From Stutzerimonas kunmingensis (GTDB taxonomy: Bacteria; Pseudomonadota; Gammaproteobacteria; Pseudomonadales; Pseudomonadaceae), in the NCBI RefSeq assembly GCF_021432085.1, contig NZ_CP090366.1, positions 2,170,001 to 2,234,000 on the forward strand: a DNA stretch of 64,000 nucleotides, in the 5' to 3' direction. Below, in pieces: positions 25,253-37,226 of the stretch (the first letter of the stretch is position 1; every line of letters starts with the position of its first letter). The notes under the pieces are model-generated. The model saw only the letters and a program-made list of their open reading frames with translations. It was not told the DNA's origin and searched no databases. The position numbers and the translations under genes were made by a program.

Positions 25253-26265
25253 GGAGCGAGTGTCTCCAGCCAGTCGGCAAGCTGGCCGAGGGTTTCTTCG
25301 GGAATGTCGTCGTGCCGCGGCATGGCGTTGCCGTGCTTGAGGCTCTGGTGATCGCTCAGCCAGCGGCGCAGGCCGTCCGCATCGTTGGCGATCACGCCGG
25401 CGCCGAGGGTCGGACGGGTGGCGAGATCGCTCAGGTCCGGTGCGCGATTGCCCTCGCTGACGCCCGTGACGCGGTGGCATTGCCCGCAGCGCTCAGCGAA
25501 GACGCGACCGGCATCGCCGCTGGGTGGCTGGTGCTGCAGCTCACGGCGGGCCTCGATCCAGCTGGCAAAAGCGTCAGCTTCCAGCGCCTCTACGTGCAGA
25601 ATCATGTGCGCATGCTGACTGCCGCAGAACTCCGAGCATTGCCCGCGGAAAATTCCGCTCTGCGAGGCCTGCACGCGCAGGGTGTTGGTCCGGCCGGGAA
25701 CCATGTCCAGCTTGCCACCCAGGCGTGGCACCCAGAACGAGTGGATCACGTCCGCGCTGGTGACCTCGACGTCCACCGGGCGATCGACCGGCAGGATGAA
25801 CTGGTTGGCTGTCACCACGCCGCTTTCCGGGTAGCGCACCTCCCACCACCATTGGTGGCCGATGACCTGGATGCGCAGCGGTTGCTCGCCTTCGACCGGC
25901 AATGGCAGCATGCCGCGCCCGGTGGGAATGCCGAACGCCAGCAGGGCGATGATGGTGACGGTGGGCAGGATCAGGCCGCCGCCGATGATCCAGCGACGAT
26001 TGATCCGTTTGGCTTCTTCGGCGGTGTGCGTTCGCGGGCGGCGCAGCATCGCGTAGATCCACAGCGCGCTCACTACCAGCAGCACCACCACGGAAAAGCC
26101 GAACATCGCCCACCAGACGTTCGCCACGTCGCGGGCCATCGGGCCGGCAGGTGAAAGCGCCGATTGCGGACCGTCGCAGGCCGCGAGTAAAGGAACTGCC
26201 AGCGCCAGCGTGGTCCATTTGAAAGGGTTGCCGCCTCGTCTCGACCACCGGGCGGCCCGTTTCAC
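25249..26265 (-). CDS. ctaC: Cytochrome c oxidase subunit II with fused cytochrome c domain (caa3 type)
   Basis: 338 residues from the GTG at 26265; no ATG precedes the signal sequence without running into the divergent gene. A lipoprotein signal ends LLAAC (C30). Two membrane helices (about 50-73 and 93-113) precede a cupredoxin domain with the CuA site H175 and GQCSEFCGSQHAHM (C210, C214, H218, M221). A C-terminal haem c site CGQCH is at 260-264, with M315 as probable axial ligand. It accepts electrons from soluble cytochrome c and passes them to subunit I. First gene of the caa3 operon. Confidence 0.93.
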   Translation of the reverse strand: MKRAARWSRRGGNPFKWTTLALAVPLLAACDGPQSALSPAGPMARDVANVWWAMFGFSVVVLLVVSALWIYAMLRRPRTHTAEEAKRINRRWIIGGGLILPTVTIIALLAFGIPTGRGMLPLPVEGEQPLRIQVIGHQWWWEVRYPESGVVTANQFILPVDRPVDVEVTSADVIHSFWVPRLGGKLDMVPGRTNTLRVQASQSGIFRGQCSEFCGSQHAHMILHVEALEADAFASWIEARRELQHQPPSGDAGRVFAERCGQCHRVTGVSEGNRAPDLSDLATRPTLGAGVIANDADGLRRWLSDHQSLKHGNAMPRHDDIPEETLGQLADWLETLAP

Positions 26266-26286
26266 TTCAGTGCCTGGGAGGGCCGG

Positions 26287-26763
26287 ATGGCCACAGAACG
26301 CGAGTCGATCAACAGCAACGCCGCCATTGCCGGCCATCCGCTGCACCCGATGATGATTCACTTCCCCGTCGCGGCGTTGATCGGCCTGGTGCCGGCGGAT
26401 CTCGCCTACCTGTGGACGCTTGACGAATTCTGGTGGCGCGCTGGCCTCTGGCTTTCCGGTGTGGGTGCCATCGGCGGCTGGTTCGCCAGTGTCGCCGGCG
26501 TGATTGATCTGGTCACCGTGCAGCAGATTCGCCGCAAGGTGACCGCGTGGTGCCATGCGATCCTGGCGGTGATGATGCTTTCCCTGGCCTCGCTGAACTG
26601 GCTGTTGCGCTACCAGGGCATGGATCGCGGTGACGGCGACGCCATGTGGGGTCTCTACCTGTCGCTGCTGACCGCCGTGCTGATCTCGCTGGCGGCCTTT
26701 CTCGGCGGGCGCCTGGTCTACGAGCACGCGGTTGGTGTGGACATTGAAGGTGATGGGCCGTAA
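26287..26763 (+). CDS. DUF2231 membrane protein
   Basis: 158 residues with four probable membrane helices. The N-terminal motif GHPLHPMMIHFPVAALIG is characteristic of the DUF2231 family, whose conserved histidines may bind haem or metal. A GGGAGG ribosome-binding site precedes the ATG. It is divergent from ctaC with only about 21 bp between starts, so the two promoters must overlap or lie within coding sequence. Function unknown; a link to the caa3 oxidase is suggested only by position. Confidence 0.85.
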   Translation: MATERESINSNAAIAGHPLHPMMIHFPVAALIGLVPADLAYLWTLDEFWWRAGLWLSGVGAIGGWFASVAGVIDLVTVQQIRRKVTAWCHAILAVMMLSLASLNWLLRYQGMDRGDGDAMWGLYLSLLTAVLISLAAFLGGRLVYEHAVGVDIEGDGP

Positions 26764-26884
26764 GCGCGAGTCGCAACGGATCGAGTCGTCTCCTGGCGAC
26801 CTGCCAGGCTGCGCCGCGCAATGGCGCTGAGGGTATACGAATCGGGCCGGAGAGTCGGTCATGCGAGGCGGTCGTTCCTTGAGG

Positions 26885-27298
26885 TCAGAAGGGCTTGGCC
26901 AGCACCAGCCACAGAGTCAGGGCGATCAGCACGGGCACCATCACGCCCAGGGTGATGCACTGGTATGTGACGCCACGCTCCGGCTCGCGTTCGATGCGCA
27001 GGACTAGAACGCCGCACAGCGCATGACAGAGCGCCATCGCCGTCACTACCGTGAGCTTCATGATCAGCCAGCCTGCCAGCGTTCCGTCGCGCAGGAACAG
27101 CGCCGTGCCGGAGCCGATCGCCAGCAGCGCAGCCGGGGTGCTGATGAGGGTAAAGACCATGCGGGTGAGGTGTGCATGGTCACGGTAGAAGAGCTGATCG
27201 CTACGCTTGGTACCCGCCGCGATAAGCGCCGGAAGATAAAGCAGCGAGCCGCACCAGCAGAGCAGGGCAGCGAAGTGCAGCAGTTTGAGCAAGGGCAT
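26885..27298 (-). CDS. CopD-like four-helix membrane protein
   Basis: 137 residues from the ATG at 27298, which has GGAG upstream; an in-frame ATG at 27310 is an alternative. It has four predicted helices. The first (KLLHFAALLCWCGSLLYLPAL) carries a histidine as in CopD/HemJ-type proteins, and the conserved KxxxxxxxxxCH pattern occurs in the third (MKLTVVTAMALCHALCG). This family includes copper-uptake CopD and protoporphyrinogen oxidase HemJ; the exact function cannot be assigned. It lies between two respiratory-related membrane genes. Confidence 0.8.
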   Translation of the reverse strand: MPLLKLLHFAALLCWCGSLLYLPALIAAGTKRSDQLFYRDHAHLTRMVFTLISTPAALLAIGSGTALFLRDGTLAGWLIMKLTVVTAMALCHALCGVLVLRIEREPERGVTYQCITLGVMVPVLIALTLWLVLAKPF

Positions 27299-27419
27299 GC
27301 CGGTCTCCATCCTGCCTGACGCGAGTCAGAGGATGTGACAGCCCTGCTTAAGGGCAGTTCGTCATGCCGTTGGTGATGCAGTGGGGCGGCAACCCAGCCC
27401 GCGCGATGGTTGGCTCGCC

Positions 27420-28271
27420 TCAGTCGCGTGCCTCGCCTTCGCGCCGCTCGAACAGCTGGCTGCCGCAGCGGCTGCAGAAGGCCGCATTGGGCTCGTGGGT
27501 GAGCTTGTCGCAGGTCGGGCAGCTGTGGCGCAGGCTGTCCTGGCGCATGGCGTTGGCCAGTTCAGCGGTGAAGATGCCGGTCGGCACGGCGATGATCGAA
27601 TAACCGGTGATCATCACCACCGTCGCCAGCGCCTTGCCCAGCGGGGTATGCGGGACGATGTCGCCGAAGCCGACCGTGGTCAGCGTGACCACCGCCCAGT
27701 AGATGCTCATCGGGATGCTGGTGAAGCCATTGGACGGGCCTTCGATGACGTACATCAGCGTGCCGTAAACGATGATCAGCGTGGTGACGCTGAGCAGGAA
27801 GACGATGATCTTCTGCCGGCTGCCCTGCAGCGCCACCAGCAGGAAGTTCGCCTGGCTCAGGTAGGGCGTGAGCTTGAGTACACGGAAAATTCGCAGCATG
27901 CGGACGATGCGTACAACCAGCAGGTACTGCGCATCGGGTAACAGCAGGGCGATGAAAGCCGGCAACACCGAGAGCAGGTCCACCGCACCGTAGAAGCTGA
28001 AGATGTATTTGCGTGGCTCGGGATGCGTGTAGATGCGCACCAGGTATTCCAGGGCAAATATCGCGGTAAACCCCCACTCCAGAGCGGTCAGCAGCTCGCC
28101 GTGGCGCTCGTTGAAGGCGGCGACGCTGTCGAACATCACCACGATCAGGCTGGCGAAGATGACCACCAGCAGCCAGGTGTCGAAACGTTTGCCCGCCGGG
28201 GTATTGGTGAAAAAAATGATGGTGTATAGGCGCTCTCGCCAGCCCATCGCTTTCAGGGAGTCGTTATCCAT
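27420..28271 (-). CDS. Voltage-gated-type potassium/ion channel with C-terminal zinc ribbon
   Basis: 283 residues from the ATG at 28271 (MDNDSLKAMGWRERLY). Six membrane segments. S4 has regularly spaced arginines (VRIVRMLRIFRVLKL, about 115-130), and the pore has the selectivity filter TLTTVGFGD near residue 200. After S6 the chain ends in a short zinc-ribbon-like segment, CPTC then FCSRCG. The voltage sensor and filter indicate a Kv-type channel in the inner membrane. The zinc ribbon is an unusual addition to a short cytoplasmic tail and might sense metal or redox state. Confidence 0.9.
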   Translation of the reverse strand: MDNDSLKAMGWRERLYTIIFFTNTPAGKRFDTWLLVVIFASLIVVMFDSVAAFNERHGELLTALEWGFTAIFALEYLVRIYTHPEPRKYIFSFYGAVDLLSVLPAFIALLLPDAQYLLVVRIVRMLRIFRVLKLTPYLSQANFLLVALQGSRQKIIVFLLSVTTLIIVYGTLMYVIEGPSNGFTSIPMSIYWAVVTLTTVGFGDIVPHTPLGKALATVVMITGYSIIAVPTGIFTAELANAMRQDSLRHSCPTCDKLTHEPNAAFCSRCGSQLFERREGEARD

Positions 28272-28460
28272 TCGCCGTGGTCTCTCGCATGGGTTGCAGG
28301 TCGAGCGGTCGCCTGCCAAAGCGGCTCATTAAAGCATTGCGACCATGAGGCTGCATGCCCGGCAGTGGCGCAGGTCGCTCGCCGTTGGTAACGTCGCTTT
28401 GCCTGATTCGCGCTTAGCGCATAGTCTGAATACAGGCGCAGCCAGCAGTTGGAGAGTTCC

Positions 28461-29456
28461 ATGCCCGATTCCCAGTTGGTCGACCCGTTCGGCCGGCGCA
28501 TCACCTACCTGAGGTTATCGGTAACCGATCGCTGCGATTTTCGCTGCACCTACTGCATGAGCGAAGACATGGTCTTCGCTCCCCGCGCGCAGATACTTAC
28601 CCTCGAAGAGCTCTATGCCGTGGCCGATGCCTTCATCAGTCTCGGTGTCAAACGCATTCGCGTGACCGGCGGTGAGCCGTTGGTGCGCAAGGGTCTGACC
28701 GGCCTGCTGGCGCAACTGGGCGCGCGCAGCGAGCTCGAAGACCTGGCCATCACCACCAACGGTTCACAGCTGCCAAGTCTGGCGCCGGCGCTGCGTGATG
28801 CTGGGGTGAAGCGCCTGAACATCAGCCTCGACTCGCTCAAGCGCGACCGCTTCGCCGAACTGACCCGCCGTGACCGCCTCGATCAGGTGCTGGCAGGCAT
28901 CGAGGCGGCACGCGCTGTTGGCTTCAAGCGGATCAAGCTCAACAGCGTGGTGCAGAAGGGGCGCAACGACGACGAGATTCTCGATCTGGTGGAGTTCGCC
29001 ATCGAGCGCGGCCTCGATATCAGCTTCATCGAGGAGATGCCGCTGGGCAGCGTGTCCAGTCATCAGCGCCAGATCACCTTCTGCTCGAGCGACGAAGTGC
29101 GCGAACGGATCGAGGCGCGGCACACCCTGGTGCGCAGCAGTCACGCTACCGGCGGCCCGTCGCGTTACTGGCAGGTAGCGGGCAGCGAAACACAGGTCGG
29201 CTTCATTTCGCCCCACAGCAACAACTTCTGCGGCAGTTGCAACCGCGTCCGCGTGACTGCCGAAGGCAAGCTGGTGCTATGCCTCGGCCATGAGGGTGCG
29301 CTGGATCTGAAAAGCCTGATGCGCCGGCATCCGGGCGATGGCGAGCGCCTGCGCAATGCGCTGGTAGACGCACTGCAACTCAAGCCGGAGAAACATCACT
29401 TCCGCACTGATGAGCAGGTTCAGGTGGTGCGCTTCATGAGCATGACGGGCGGCTGA
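28461..29456 (+). CDS. moaA: GTP 3',8-cyclase (molybdenum cofactor biosynthesis protein A)
   Basis: 331 residues. Radical-SAM enzyme performing the first step of molybdenum cofactor synthesis. The N-terminal cluster is C25-x3-C29-x2-C32, the second [4Fe-4S] cluster is FCGSCNRVRVTAEGKLVLC near 255-273, and the C-terminal MTGG tail contains the two glycines required for activity. The ATG at 28461 is preferred because GGAG lies 6-10 nt upstream. It is monocistronic, divergent from the ion channel gene, with no other mo-genes in this window. Confidence 0.96.
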   Translation: MPDSQLVDPFGRRITYLRLSVTDRCDFRCTYCMSEDMVFAPRAQILTLEELYAVADAFISLGVKRIRVTGGEPLVRKGLTGLLAQLGARSELEDLAITTNGSQLPSLAPALRDAGVKRLNISLDSLKRDRFAELTRRDRLDQVLAGIEAARAVGFKRIKLNSVVQKGRNDDEILDLVEFAIERGLDISFIEEMPLGSVSSHQRQITFCSSDEVRERIEARHTLVRSSHATGGPSRYWQVAGSETQVGFISPHSNNFCGSCNRVRVTAEGKLVLCLGHEGALDLKSLMRRHPGDGERLRNALVDALQLKPEKHHFRTDEQVQVVRFMSMTGG

Positions 29457-29662
29457 CGAATCGTCTTTCCAGCCCGAGCGCCGCTTGCAGTTCCGATGCC
29501 TTCACCTGCCACACCGTTCTGTGCGCCGCCACGCTGCGAGCGGAGCCAGGCTGCGTGATAAACTCCCTGGCTTCTTGCCAGTACCCATTCGATGCCAGGA
29601 TTTCCGATGTTCACGGCGACCCCGCTTGTTCGTTCCCACGCTGACTGCCACGGATAGGCCGC

Positions 29663-32600
29663 ATGCGACTGAAAAGCATCAAACTCGCCGGCTTCAAATC
29701 CTTCGTCGATCCCACCACTGTCAGCTTTCCGAGCAACATGGCGGCGGTGGTCGGGCCGAACGGCTGCGGCAAATCCAACATCATCGACGCCGTGCGCTGG
29801 GTAATGGGCGAAAGCTCGGCTAAGAACCTGCGTGGCGAGTCGATGACGGACGTCATCTTCAATGGCTCGAACACGCGCAAGCCGGTAACCCAGGCGAGCA
29901 TCGAGCTGATCTTCGATAACTCCGACGGCACGCTGACCGGTGAGTATGCAGCCTTCGCCGAAATTTCCATCCGCCGCCGCGTCACCCGCGACTCGCAGAA
30001 CACCTACTTTCTCAACGGCGTGAAGTGCCGGCGCCGCGATATTACCGATATCTTCCTCGGCACCGGGCTCGGGCCGCGTAGTTACTCGATCATCGAGCAG
30101 GGCATGATCTCCAAACTGATCGAGGCCAAGCCCGAGGACCTGCGCAACTTCATCGAGGAAGCGGCCGGCATCTCCAAGTACAAGGAGCGCCGGCGCGAAA
30201 CCGAGAACCGTATTCGTCGGACGCACGAGAACCTGGCTCGCCTGACCGACCTGCGCGAAGAGCTGGAACGCCAGCTCGAACGTCTGCACCGTCAGGCGCA
30301 GTCGGCGGAGAAATATCAGGAATACAAGGCCGAAGAGCGTCAGCTCAAGGCGCAGCTGTCGGCACTGCGCTGGCAGGCCTTGAACGAGCAGGTCGGCCAG
30401 CGCGAGCAGGTCATCGGCGATCAGGAAGTCGCCTTCGAAGCGCTGGTCGCCGAGCAGCGCAACGCCGATGCGAGCATCGAACGCCTGCGTGACGGCCACC
30501 ACGAGCTGTCCGAGCGCTTCAACCAGGTGCAGGGTCGCTTCTATTCGGTTGGCGGCGATATCGCCCGGGTCGAGCAAAGCATCCAGCACGGCCAGCAGCG
30601 CCTGCGTCAGTTGCAGGACGATCTGCGCGAGGCGGAGCAGGCGCGTCTGGAGACCGAATCACACCTCGGTCACGACCGCACGCTGCTGGCCACGCTCGGC
30701 GAGGAATTGGCGATGCTCGAGCCTGAGCAGGAACTCTCCGGCGCCGCCGCGGAGGAATCTGCCGTCCAGCTGGAAGAGGCGGAGTCGGCCATGCAGAGCT
30801 GGCAGGAACAATGGGAACGCTTCAATCAGCTCAGCGCTGAGCCACGCCGCGTGGCTGAGGTCCAGCAGTCGCGCATCCAGCAGCTGGAGCAGAGTCTGGA
30901 ACGGTTGGCCGAACGTCAGCGTCGGCTGGATGACGAACGTGCGCTGCTGGCTACCGATCCTGAAGATGTGGCGATTCTCGAGCTGGGCGAGCAGCTTGCC
31001 GCCAGTGAACTCGATCTCGAAGCGCTCGCCGCGGCCGGCGATGCGCTCAATGAACGCCTAGAGCAATTGCGTGAAGCGTTGCAGCAGGCGACCCAGACGC
31101 AGCAGCAGGCGCAGGGTGATCTGCAGCGTCTGAATGGCCGCATCGCCTCGCTGGAGGCGCTGCAGCAGGCGGCGAAGGATCCCGGCAAAGGCGTCGGCGA
31201 GTGGCTGCGTGAGCAAGGGTTGGAAAAGCGCCCGCGCCTCGCCGAAGGGCTGCGGGTCGAGCCGGGCTGGGAACTGGCGGTGGAAACCGTGCTGGGCGCG
31301 GATCTGCAGGCGGTGCTGCTGGATGATTTCGCCGAGGTCGAGCTTGCGGGCTTCCAGCACGGCGAGCTAAATCTGGCCAACGCGTCGCGTGGCGGCGTCC
31401 GCTGCCCTGGCAGTCTGCTGGAACGGGTCGAGTCGGCGCAGGATCTTTCGCCTTGGCTGAGCCGCGTGCGGCCGGTCGAATCGCTGGAGCAGGCACTGGC
31501 CGCGCGCGCGTCGCTGGCCGAGGGAGAGAGTTTGGTCAGCCGCGATGGCTATTGGGTCGGCCGGCATTTTCTGCGTGTGCGTCGCGCGAGCGAGGCGGAG
31601 TCCGGCGTACTGGCGCGCGGTCAGGAGCTGCAGCGCTTGCTGGCCGAGCGTGACGAGCGCGAAGCGAGCCTGGCGACGATGGAGGACCGCATCGCCGTGC
31701 TGGGTGGCGAGCAGTCCCGTATGGAAGGCGAGCGCGAACAGCAGCGTCGTCAGCAACAGGAAGAAGCACGCAAGCATGGCGACCTCAAGGCCAAGCTGTC
31801 GGCCGGCCAGGCACGCCTGGAACAGCTGGCGCTGCGCCGTCGTCGGCTGGACGAGGAGCTGGCCGAGCAGCAGGAACAGCGCGAAATCGAGACCGAACAG
31901 CTGGGCGAAGCGCGCCTGCAGCTGCAGGAAGCGCTGGAAGCGATGGCGCAGGATACCGAGCAGCGCGAGACGCTGCTGGCCAGCCGCGACGGCATCCGTG
32001 AGCGGCTCGATCGTATTCGCCAGGAGGCGCGGCAGCATAAGGATCATGCCCATCAGCTGGCGTTGCGGGTCGGTTCGCTCAGGGCGCAGCACGAGTCGAC
32101 TCACCAGGCTCTGGAGCGGTTGGAACAGCAGTTCGAACGCGCCGTCGAGCGCCGCGAGCAGCTGACGCTGAACCTGGAGGAGGGTGAGGCACCGCTGGAA
32201 GAGCTGCGCATGAAGCTCGAAGAGCTGCTGGAGCGGCGCATGGGCGTCGAGGACGAGCTCAAGCATGCGCGTCTGGCGCTGGAAGACGCCGATCGCGAAC
32301 TGCGCGATGCCGAGAAACGCCGTACCCAGGCCGAACAACAGGCGCAGTTGCTGCGGGGGCAACTGGAGCAACAGCGCCTGGGTTGGCAAGAACTGAGCGT
32401 CCGGCGCAAGGCGCTGCAGGATCAGCTGCACGAGGACGGCTACGACCTGCACGGCGTGCTCGCCACGCTAGCCGGCGACGCCAGTGAACAGGCCTGGGAA
32501 GCTGAGTTGGAGCGCTTGGCTCAGCGTATCCAGCGTCTGGGGCCGATCAACCTGGCGGCGATCGACGAATATCAGCAGCAGTCCGAACGCAAGCGCTATC

Positions 32601-33151
32601 TCGATGCGCAGAACGACGACCTCGTCGAAGCGCTGGACACGCTGGAAAACGTCATCCGCAAGATCGACCGTGAAACCCGCAACCGCTTCAAGGAAACCTT
32701 CGACCAGATCAACAGTGGCCTGCAGGCGCTCTTTCCGAAAGTGTTCGGCGGCGGCAATGCTTATCTGGAACTTACCGGAGAAGATTTACTCGATACCGGG
32801 GTGGCGATCATGGCGCGTCCGCCCGGAAAGAAGAACAGCACCATTCACCTGCTTTCCGGCGGCGAAAAGGCATTGACTGCGCTGGCGCTGGTGTTTGCGA
32901 TCTTCCAGCTAAACCCGGCGCCGTTCTGCATGCTGGATGAAGTCGATGCGCCACTGGACGACGCCAACGTCGGCCGTTATGCGCGACTGGTCAAGGAAAT
33001 GTCGGAGAAAGTGCAGTTCATCTATATCACCCACAACAAGATCGCCATGGAAATGGCCGATCAGCTCATGGGTGTGACGATGCATGAACCGGGTTGTTCA
33101 CGGTTGGTGGCAGTCGATGTCGAACAGGCTGTGGCACTGGCCGAAGCATGA
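29663..33151 (+). CDS. smc: Chromosome segregation protein SMC
   Basis: 1162 residues. Condensin ATPase that organises the chromosome. Walker A GPNGCGKSN lies at 31-39, followed by a long coiled coil rich in E, Q, R and L. A hinge (about 500-660, including GKGVGEWL and PGWELAVETVLGADLQAVLL) separates it from the second coiled coil. The C-terminal signature LLSGGEKALTALALVFA and Walker B PFCMLDEVDAPLDDANV complete the head. Followed by zipA and ligA on the same strand, as in P. aeruginosa. No scpA or scpB is present here. Confidence 0.97.
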   Translation: MRLKSIKLAGFKSFVDPTTVSFPSNMAAVVGPNGCGKSNIIDAVRWVMGESSAKNLRGESMTDVIFNGSNTRKPVTQASIELIFDNSDGTLTGEYAAFAEISIRRRVTRDSQNTYFLNGVKCRRRDITDIFLGTGLGPRSYSIIEQGMISKLIEAKPEDLRNFIEEAAGISKYKERRRETENRIRRTHENLARLTDLREELERQLERLHRQAQSAEKYQEYKAEERQLKAQLSALRWQALNEQVGQREQVIGDQEVAFEALVAEQRNADASIERLRDGHHELSERFNQVQGRFYSVGGDIARVEQSIQHGQQRLRQLQDDLREAEQARLETESHLGHDRTLLATLGEELAMLEPEQELSGAAAEESAVQLEEAESAMQSWQEQWERFNQLSAEPRRVAEVQQSRIQQLEQSLERLAERQRRLDDERALLATDPEDVAILELGEQLAASELDLEALAAAGDALNERLEQLREALQQATQTQQQAQGDLQRLNGRIASLEALQQAAKDPGKGVGEWLREQGLEKRPRLAEGLRVEPGWELAVETVLGADLQAVLLDDFAEVELAGFQHGELNLANASRGGVRCPGSLLERVESAQDLSPWLSRVRPVESLEQALAARASLAEGESLVSRDGYWVGRHFLRVRRASEAESGVLARGQELQRLLAERDEREASLATMEDRIAVLGGEQSRMEGEREQQRRQQQEEARKHGDLKAKLSAGQARLEQLALRRRRLDEELAEQQEQREIETEQLGEARLQLQEALEAMAQDTEQRETLLASRDGIRERLDRIRQEARQHKDHAHQLALRVGSLRAQHESTHQALERLEQQFERAVERREQLTLNLEEGEAPLEELRMKLEELLERRMGVEDELKHARLALEDADRELRDAEKRRTQAEQQAQLLRGQLEQQRLGWQELSVRRKALQDQLHEDGYDLHGVLATLAGDASEQAWEAELERLAQRIQRLGPINLAAIDEYQQQSERKRYLDAQNDDLVEALDTLENVIRKIDRETRNRFKETFDQINSGLQALFPKVFGGGNAYLELTGEDLLDTGVAIMARPPGKKNSTIHLLSGGEKALTALALVFAIFQLNPAPFCMLDEVDAPLDDANVGRYARLVKEMSEKVQFIYITHNKIAMEMADQLMGVTMHEPGCSRLVAVDVEQAVALAEA

Positions 33152-33333
33152 GGATTAAGCCGCGCATTTGAGCGTTTTTGATACTGAAGAGCCCATAAAA
33201 AGAGAACTACCGCACGGTGCAAATCTACCGTTCGTCGTGCTAGCTTAGGGCACAATTTTTACGATGCGCTGAGAGCAGTCCCAGGTGACCGCTTGTTGCG
33301 TCTTTATCATCGAATTCAGAGGTTAATGCATTA

Positions 33334-34167
33334 ATGGATATCGGTCTGCGCGAGTGGCTGATCGTCATCGGCATCATCGTCATTGCCGGCATTTTGTTCG
33401 ACGGCTGGCGTCGCATGCGCGGTGGCAAAGGCAAGCTGAAATTCAAGCTGGACCGCAGCCTTTCCAACCTTCCCGATGTCGATGATTCCACCGAGCTGTT
33501 AGGGCCGGCTCGCGTGGTGGATCGTGAGCATGAGCCTTCGCTGGACGAAGCCGACATGCCGCCGGTGAGCGCCCGCCAGTCTGGTCGCGACGCGGGCAAG
33601 AAGCGCCGGCATAGCGAGCCTTACCAGGGCGATCTGCAACTGAGCACTGACGAGCCGGTGCCGACCCTGCTGGATCCGGTCGTCGGCGACGCGGACGATG
33701 CCGAGGCGCAGCCGGCGAAAGAGCAGGCACCGGTGGAAGAAGTGCTGGTCATCAACGTCATCTGCCGCGATCCGCACGGCTTCCGTGGCCCGGCATTGCT
33801 GCAGAATATCCTGGAAAGCGGTCTGCGCTTCGGTGAGATGGACATCTTCCACCGCCACGAAAGCATGGCCGGCAATGGTGAGGTGCTGTTCTCCATGGCC
33901 AATGCGGTCAAGCCCGGCACCTTCGATCTGGACGATATCGATCACTTCACCACGCCGGCCGTGAGCTTCTTCCTCGGATTGCCGGGGCCGCGTCATCCCA
34001 AGCAGGCCTTCGATGTCATGGTCGCCGCGGCGCGCAAGCTGTCCCAGGAGCTCAACGGCGAGCTGAAGGACGACCAGCGCAGCGTGCTGACCGCCCAGAC
34101 CATCGAACACTACCGCCAGCGCATAGTCGAGTTCGAACGCCGACAGATGACCATCAAGCAACGCTGA
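33334..34167 (+). CDS. zipA: Cell division protein ZipA
   Basis: 277 residues. Type I-like membrane anchor at about 7-23 ([19 protein letters not shown]), then a charged and proline-containing linker to about residue 135. The C-terminal FtsZ-binding domain follows ([27 protein letters not shown] onward). It tethers FtsZ to the inner membrane at the division site. The ribosome-binding site is AGAGG with rather long spacing. It lies between smc and ligA. Confidence 0.95.
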   Translation: MDIGLREWLIVIGIIVIAGILFDGWRRMRGGKGKLKFKLDRSLSNLPDVDDSTELLGPARVVDREHEPSLDEADMPPVSARQSGRDAGKKRRHSEPYQGDLQLSTDEPVPTLLDPVVGDADDAEAQPAKEQAPVEEVLVINVICRDPHGFRGPALLQNILESGLRFGEMDIFHRHESMAGNGEVLFSMANAVKPGTFDLDDIDHFTTPAVSFFLGLPGPRHPKQAFDVMVAAARKLSQELNGELKDDQRSVLTAQTIEHYRQRIVEFERRQMTIKQR

Positions 34168-34177
34168 TAATTCACCG

Positions 34178-34198
34178 CGCCGGGCCTCGCGCCCGGTG
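34178..34198 (+). terminator. Hairpin after zipA
   Basis: CCGGGC (34180-34185) pairs with GCCCGG (34191-34196) around CTCGC, with GC and GT pairs extending the stem, 11 nt past the zipA stop. It lacks a U-tract, so termination is uncertain. Confidence 0.4.
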
Positions 34199-34257
34199 CT
34201 GCGTTTGATTGGGCAGGCTCGCTTTCACTGGCCTGCCGCCTCGCTCTGCAGACTGTC

Positions 34258-34279
34258 GTAGGGTGGGCTTCAGCCCACC
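34258..34279. repeat. Short palindromic repeat, GTAGGGTGGGCT type
   Basis: GTAGGGTGGGCTTCAGCCCACC: GGTGGGCT (34262-34269) and AGCCCACC (34272-34279) form an 8-bp stem. It shares the GTAGGGTGG start with the element at 41593, and such sequences recur in intergenic regions of the P. stutzeri group. Confidence 0.7.
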
Positions 34280-34413
34280 GGCACTTCGCTTCAGCGCATC
34301 GTCACGCAACGCTGCCTGCCCAGTCCGACCCCAGCCAACAGAACCCGCAGACTGCCTTCGGACTCGCATTCGGCTAGAATCCGACGCCTTCCATATCAAC
34401 CAAGGCGCGCTGA

Positions 34414-36825
<2,412 letters not shown>

Positions 36826-36903
36826 TCGCAAATAGATGGCCGTCATTTGGTACATCGGCGGCGCCTGGTATCGCCGCCGCATCAGCCAGCTACGCCTAAC
36901 CTT

Positions 36904-36931
36904 CTGTGGGAGCGGGCCATGCCCGCGAAAA
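36904..36931. repeat. REP-like element of the Pseudomonas GGGAGCGGGC type
   Basis: CTGTGGGAGCGGGCCATGCC continues as CGCGAAAAG. GCGGGC (36912-36917) and GCCCGC (36921-36926) form the stem. The TGTGGGAGCGGGC...GCCCGCGAA pattern matches the REP family well known from P. putida and P. fluorescens genomes. A single copy is seen here. Confidence 0.75.
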
Positions 36932-37101
36932 GCCCCTGCAACCCTACCTTAAACCGCGGTCCTTCCACTGCTTGGTGGGACCTGGCTAAAGTTTCCCACC
37001 CCTCGCCCGAAAACCTGTGCAGGCAGGCTCGCTTGTTTCGTGAGCACGCTGGCGTCGTACAGGTTGTTTCCGGGGCGGGCAAATTATTTTCAACCGCCTC
37101 C

Positions 37102-37128
37102 TAAAGCTCACCGAAACGGCGCCGATAA
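37102..37128 (+). promoter_or_regulatory. Sigma-28 (FliA) promoter of fliC
   Basis: TAAA (37102-37105), 15-nt spacer, GCCGATAA (37121-37128) matches the FliA consensus TAAA-N15-GCCGATAA exactly. It lies about 99 bp upstream of the fliC ATG. Confidence 0.92.
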
Positions 37129-37226
37129 GCTAATCGAATGCGAACTCGATGGGTGCCTGGGCAAAGCCGGACCCGGAGTCGCAAGCTCAGGCAAACCAAA
37201 GTAACCAGCGCCCTTGGAGGCTCATC

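Larger units (their letters stand above)
36826..37226. other. Intergenic region between ligA and fliC
   Basis: 401 bp. It contains an 8-bp stem after ligA (CGGCGGCG 36856-36863 with CGCCGCCG 36872-36879), a REP-like element (36904-36931), a GGTGGGA/TCCCACC inverted repeat around 36973-36999, and the sigma-28 promoter of fliC with its ~90-nt leader. No ORF is supported. Confidence 0.7.
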
